39,243 nucleotides of DNA from an uncultured Ruminococcus sp. (GTDB taxonomy: Bacteria > Bacillota > Clostridia > Oscillospirales > Acutalibacteraceae), in the NCBI GenBank assembly GCA_902761345.1, contig CACWKD010000026.1:1-39243 (forward strand), given 5' to 3'. The notes below the pieces were generated by a model, which saw only the letters and a list, made by a program, of their open reading frames with translations, did not search any database and was not told where the DNA came from. The position numbers and the translations under genes were made by a program. Position 1 is the stretch's first letter; each line of letters opens with the position of its first letter. Positions 36,515 to 39,243 of this stretch are shown here, one piece after another.

Positions 36515-37390
36515 ATGGCGGCTAAAAAAAGCGGTCTTGGAAGAGGCCTGAGCGAGATATTTATGCAAAACGAGAGCGAGGACAGCAACAGTACGGTTAC
36601 GCTGAAAATATCGGAGATAGAGCCTAACAAAAACCAGCCGAGAAGAGATTTTGAGCCTGAAGCTTTAAACGAGCTGTCGGAGTCTATTGCACAGCACGGC
36701 ATTTTACAGCCGCTTGTTGTACGTCCGATATTTGGCGGAGGATATGAGATAGTTGCAGGCGAGAGAAGATTTCGTGCGGCAAGAATGGCAGGACTTACGG
36801 AAGTTCCTGTTGTTATAAGGGAGCTTACCGACGCTCAGACTATGGAGCTTGCTTTGATAGAAAATCTCCAGCGTGAGGATCTTACAGACCTTGAACTCGC
36901 AAAAGGTTACGAGTCGTTGATGAAAGAGTACGATATGACTCAGGAGCAGGTTGCAAGTACCGTTAATAAATCAAGATCTTCTGTTGCTAATACTTTGAGA
37001 TTAATGAAACTCCCCGAAAGCGTAAAAACTATGCTTACTAACTCCGATATTACATCGGGACATGCGAGGGCACTATTATCACTTGAAAATGACGAGTTAA
37101 TGGAGCAGGCGGCTCAGCAGATAGTTGAAAACAGCCTCTCTGTCCGAGAAACGGAAAAGCTTGTTTCACAAATGGTTAGATCAAGCGAAAATCCTGTTGA
37201 AGTCGTTGTAAAGGAGAAAAAAGACAGACGTCCTCAGTATTACCGTGAGGTGGAGTTGTCGCTGAGTGAAGCGTTCGGAAGAAAGGTTACCGTAAATCAA
37301 AAAAATAAAAATAACGGTACGCTTGTACTGGAGTTTTACGGCGAGGAAGATTTAAAGGAGCTTTTAAAGCGTTTTAAAGATGAAGATTAA
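36515..37390 (+). CDS. parB: chromosome partitioning protein ParB (Spo0J)
   Basis: 291-residue CTP-dependent DNA clamp. The N-terminal domain has canonical CTP motifs AGERRFRAA and ENLQREDL. The helix-turn-helix (TQEQVASTVNKSRSSVANTL) should bind the parS sites, followed by the parS-contact region SDITSGHARALL and a C-terminal dimerization domain ending FYGEEDLKELLKRF. GAGGTGAGG precedes the ATG. It differs clearly from the noc-like paralogue in the two CTP motifs. Confidence 0.96.
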   Translation: MAAKKSGLGRGLSEIFMQNESEDSNSTVTLKISEIEPNKNQPRRDFEPEALNELSESIAQHGILQPLVVRPIFGGGYEIVAGERRFRAARMAGLTEVPVVIRELTDAQTMELALIENLQREDLTDLELAKGYESLMKEYDMTQEQVASTVNKSRSSVANTLRLMKLPESVKTMLTNSDITSGHARALLSLENDELMEQAAQQIVENSLSVRETEKLVSQMVRSSENPVEVVVKEKKDRRPQYYREVELSLSEAFGRKVTVNQKNKNNGTLVLEFYGEEDLKELLKRFKDED

Positions 37391-37407
37391 TAAAGGAGAG
37401 ATATGAC

Positions 37408-38685
37408 GTGATAGATATTAAATTTTTAAGAGAAAATCCCGATGTTGTAAAGGAAAATATAAAGAAGAAGTTTCAGGACAGCAAATTGCCGCTTGTTGAC
37501 GAGGTAATCGAGCTTGATAACGAGAGAAGAGCTACTCAGCAGAAAGCAGACGCTCTCAGAGCCGACAGAAACAAGTATTCAAAGCAGATAGGCGCTTTAA
37601 TGGGACAGGGCAAAAAAGATGAAGCAGAGCAGATGAAGCAGCTTGTTACAGAGAAGTCTGAGGAGCTTGCTCAGCTTGAAGCTATGGAAAACGAGATAGG
37701 CGAGAAAGTAAAGAAAATTATGATGACTATCCCGAACATCATAGATGACAGCGTTCCGATAGGTAAGGACGACAGCGAGAATGTCGAGGTACAGCGTTAC
37801 GGAGATCCGTTTGTACCAGATTTTGAGATACCTTACCATACCGATATTATGGAAAAGCTTAACGGTATTGACCTTGACAGCGCAAGAAGAGTTGCAGGAA
37901 ACGGTTTCTATTATCTTATGGGCGATATTGCAAGACTTCATTCTGCTGTAATCAGCTATGCAAGAGATTTTATGATAGACAGAGGTTTTACATACTGTGT
38001 ACCGCCGTTTATGATAAGAAGCGATGTTGTAACAGGCGTTATGAGCTTTGCGGAAATGGACGCTATGATGTATAAAATTGAGGGCGAGGATCTCTACCTT
38101 ATCGGTACAAGCGAACATTCTATGATAGGCAAGTTTATTGATACTATGATAAAGGAAGAGGAACTGCCTAAGACCTTGACGAGCTATTCGCCTTGTTTCA
38201 GAAAGGAAAAGGGTGCTCACGGTATAGAGGAGAGAGGTGTTTATCGTATCCACCAGTTCGAGAAACAAGAAATGATAGTTGTATGCAAGCCGGAGGACAG
38301 TATGATGTGGTTTGATAAGCTGTGGCAGAATACAGTTGATCTCTTCCGTTCGCTTGATATTCCTGTTCGTACACTTGAATGCTGTTCGGGCGACCTTGCC
38401 GATCTCAAAGTAAAGAGTATAGATGTAGAGGCGTGGTCACCTCGCCAGAAGAAATACTTCGAGGTAGGTTCGTGCTCAAATCTCGGTGACGCTCAGGCAA
38501 GACGTCTTAAAATCAGAGTAAATGCAGGTAAGAACAAGTATTTCGCACATACACTTAACAACACAGTAGTTGCACCGCCGAGAATGCTTATTGCGTTCCT
38601 TGAAAACAACCTCAACGAGGACGGCTCAATCAGAATACCCGAGGCTCTCAGACCTTATATGGGCGGTAAGGATTTAATTAAGTAA
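37408..38685 (+). CDS. serS: seryl-tRNA synthetase
   Basis: 425-residue class II synthetase charging tRNA-Ser. The N-terminal long coiled-coil arm (about 25-105) is visible, then the catalytic core with motif 2 (SPCFRKEKGAHG) and motif 3 (APPRMLIAFLENN). The active-site TxE loop reads GTSEHSM, a variant of the more common TAE form that I recall from some clostridia. The GTG start has GGAGAG upstream. It is 17 nt after parB, so likely cotranscribed; no T-box leader fits in this gap. Confidence 0.96.
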   Translation: MIDIKFLRENPDVVKENIKKKFQDSKLPLVDEVIELDNERRATQQKADALRADRNKYSKQIGALMGQGKKDEAEQMKQLVTEKSEELAQLEAMENEIGEKVKKIMMTIPNIIDDSVPIGKDDSENVEVQRYGDPFVPDFEIPYHTDIMEKLNGIDLDSARRVAGNGFYYLMGDIARLHSAVISYARDFMIDRGFTYCVPPFMIRSDVVTGVMSFAEMDAMMYKIEGEDLYLIGTSEHSMIGKFIDTMIKEEELPKTLTSYSPCFRKEKGAHGIEERGVYRIHQFEKQEMIVVCKPEDSMMWFDKLWQNTVDLFRSLDIPVRTLECCSGDLADLKVKSIDVEAWSPRQKKYFEVGSCSNLGDAQARRLKIRVNAGKNKYFAHTLNNTVVAPPRMLIAFLENNLNEDGSIRIPEALRPYMGGKDLIK

Positions 38686-38701
38686 AAAGATAAAAAAACA
38701 A

Positions 38702-38736
38702 CGGCAGTATGCGTTTTAGGCAGCTGCCGCTTTTTT
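38702..38736 (+). terminator. terminator after serS
   Basis: CGGCAG (38702-38707) pairs with CTGCCG (38724-38729), followed by CTTTTTT. The loop is long (16 nt) but the U-tract is strong. Confidence 0.75.
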
Positions 38737-38889
38737 GAATTAGGAGTTGGAAGTTGGGCGTTGTGAGTGTGGAGTTTGGAGTTAGGAGTTAGGAATTAGG
38801 AGTTGGGGGGTTGGGAGTTAGGAATTAGGAGTTAGGAGTTGGGAGTTGGGAGTGTGGAGTGTGGAGTTAGGAGTTAGAAATTAGGAGTT
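38737..38889 (+). repeat. G-rich heptad array after serS
   Basis: Clear period-7 array of RTTAGGA, GTTGGGA and GTGTGGA units, one of the cleanest in the window. A related short tract resumes at about 39101-39122 on the other side of an inserted element. It codes for nothing evident. Confidence 0.85.
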
Positions 38890-39100
38890 CAGACCGTGCA
38901 AAAACTAATAAACATATGAAATATTAAAATTAAAAATATTCCCTCCGTCCCTTCGCTTTGCTCAGTGCCCCCTCAAAGAGAGCGGCAAAAAAAGGTTTCC
39001 TCTTTGAGGGAGCTGTCATCGTAGCTAACTGAGGGAGTTTTATCAATTCGGATAAAGAATAGTATTAATTTTATGTAAATATACGTTTTTGCACAGTCTG
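38890..39100. mobile_element. MITE-like element with 16-bp terminal inverted repeats
   Basis: CAGACCGTGCAAAAAC (38890-38905) is matched in reverse complement by GTTTTTGCACAGTCTG (39085-39100) with one mismatch. Inside, CCCTCAAAGAG (38970-38980) and CTCTTTGAGGG (39000-39010) form a perfect 11-bp stem, with CCCTCCGTC near 38941 and ACTGAGGGAG near 39028 as looser outer arms. There is no reading frame for a transposase. Heptad units (AGTT) flank both ends, so it seems inserted into the array; a 4-bp AGTT duplication is possible but cannot be separated from the repeat background. Confidence 0.6.
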
Positions 39101-39176
39101 AGTTGGAAGTTAGTAGTTAGGAACTGCTTTTGCTCAAAGACATGATAAAATTCTTATTTAACAATGGGGATAAATG

Positions 39177-39243
39177 ATGATAAAAGCAATATTTTTTGAT
39201 CTTGACGGAACTTTGCTTGACAGCAATAAGAATATTTTGGAAA
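39177..39243 (+). CDS. HAD-superfamily hydrolase, N-terminal fragment at window edge
   Basis: The first 22 codons read MIKAIFFDLDGTLLDSNKNI. The D-L-D-G-T motif holds the nucleophilic aspartate and general acid of haloacid dehalogenase-type phosphatases; the spacing looks like the Cof type. The ATG at 39177 is 6 nt after GGGGA; an in-frame ATG at 39174 is also possible. The rest lies outside the window, so the substrate cannot be told. Confidence 0.8.
   Translation, partial: MIKAIFFDLDGTLLDSNKNILE

Noticed and set aside
37597..38268. 223-codon minus-strand frame inside serS
   Set aside because: Antisense to a well conserved synthetase; composition (Cys, His, Ile, Ser rich) is typical of a shadow frame.
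38737..38889. Telomere-like or G-quadruplex repeat (GTTAGGA, GTTGGGA)
   Set aside because: Resemblance to TTTAGGG is superficial: most G-tracts are only two bases long, units are highly variable and the site is internal to the chromosome.

Overview
The window is a chromosomal replication-origin region of a low-to-mid GC Firmicute. Gene order, Shine-Dalgarno use with frequent GTG/TTG starts, and protein style point to the Oscillospirales, probably a Ruminococcus-like gut anaerobe. This placement is an inference from gene content and wording, since no database was searched. The origin lies around dnaA at 24.8-27.2 kb. Genes left of it (dnaA, dnaN, yaaA, recF, remB, two zinc-ribbon membrane proteins, gyrB, gyrA, coaBC) run on the minus strand. 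Genes right of it (rpmH, rnpA, yidD, yidC, khpB/jag, mnmE, mnmG, rsmG, a noc-like parB paralogue, soj/parA, parB, serS) run on the plus strand. This is the usual head-to-head origin layout, with coding and replication co-directional.

Left part (1-9.5 kb and on to 12.4 kb): the right end of an integrative mobilizable element (truncated MobV relaxase plus tyrosine integrase) abuts the intact 3' end of rpsI. It is followed by rplM-rpsI on the minus strand, a small cupin gene, and a glycogen phosphorylase gene that appears broken by an out-of-frame deletion of about 50 bp. Next comes the class III heat-shock operon ctsR-mcsA-mcsB-clpC, whose promoter is bracketed by two perfect CtsR operators in opposite orientation.

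Origin and segregation machinery: the dnaA-dnaN gap carries DnaA boxes, including a perfect TTATCCACA, and a run of five TAG triplets that looks like a DnaA-trio unwinding element. More DnaA boxes sit just upstream of the dnaA promoter. Two perfect parS sites occur, one inside mnmG and one in front of soj-parB. DnaA itself has an unusual signature motif (HYST where D-H-T-T is usual), and the noc-like protein has altered CTP-binding motifs.

Most unusual content: (1) the intergenic regions are filled with degenerate heptanucleotide arrays, such as TTAGTTR, GTTAGGA and GTGTGGA units. They often start directly at stop codons and sometimes combine with a conserved hairpin module (AAAGCCGTAGGCTTT) whose spacer grows in 14-nt steps. 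(2) A large acidic zinc-ribbon membrane protein upstream of gyrB ends just after an A10 run; slipping -1 there would add 153 residues from a frame that has no start codon for its first 81 codons. (3) A MITE-like element of about 210 bp lies inside a heptad array after serS.
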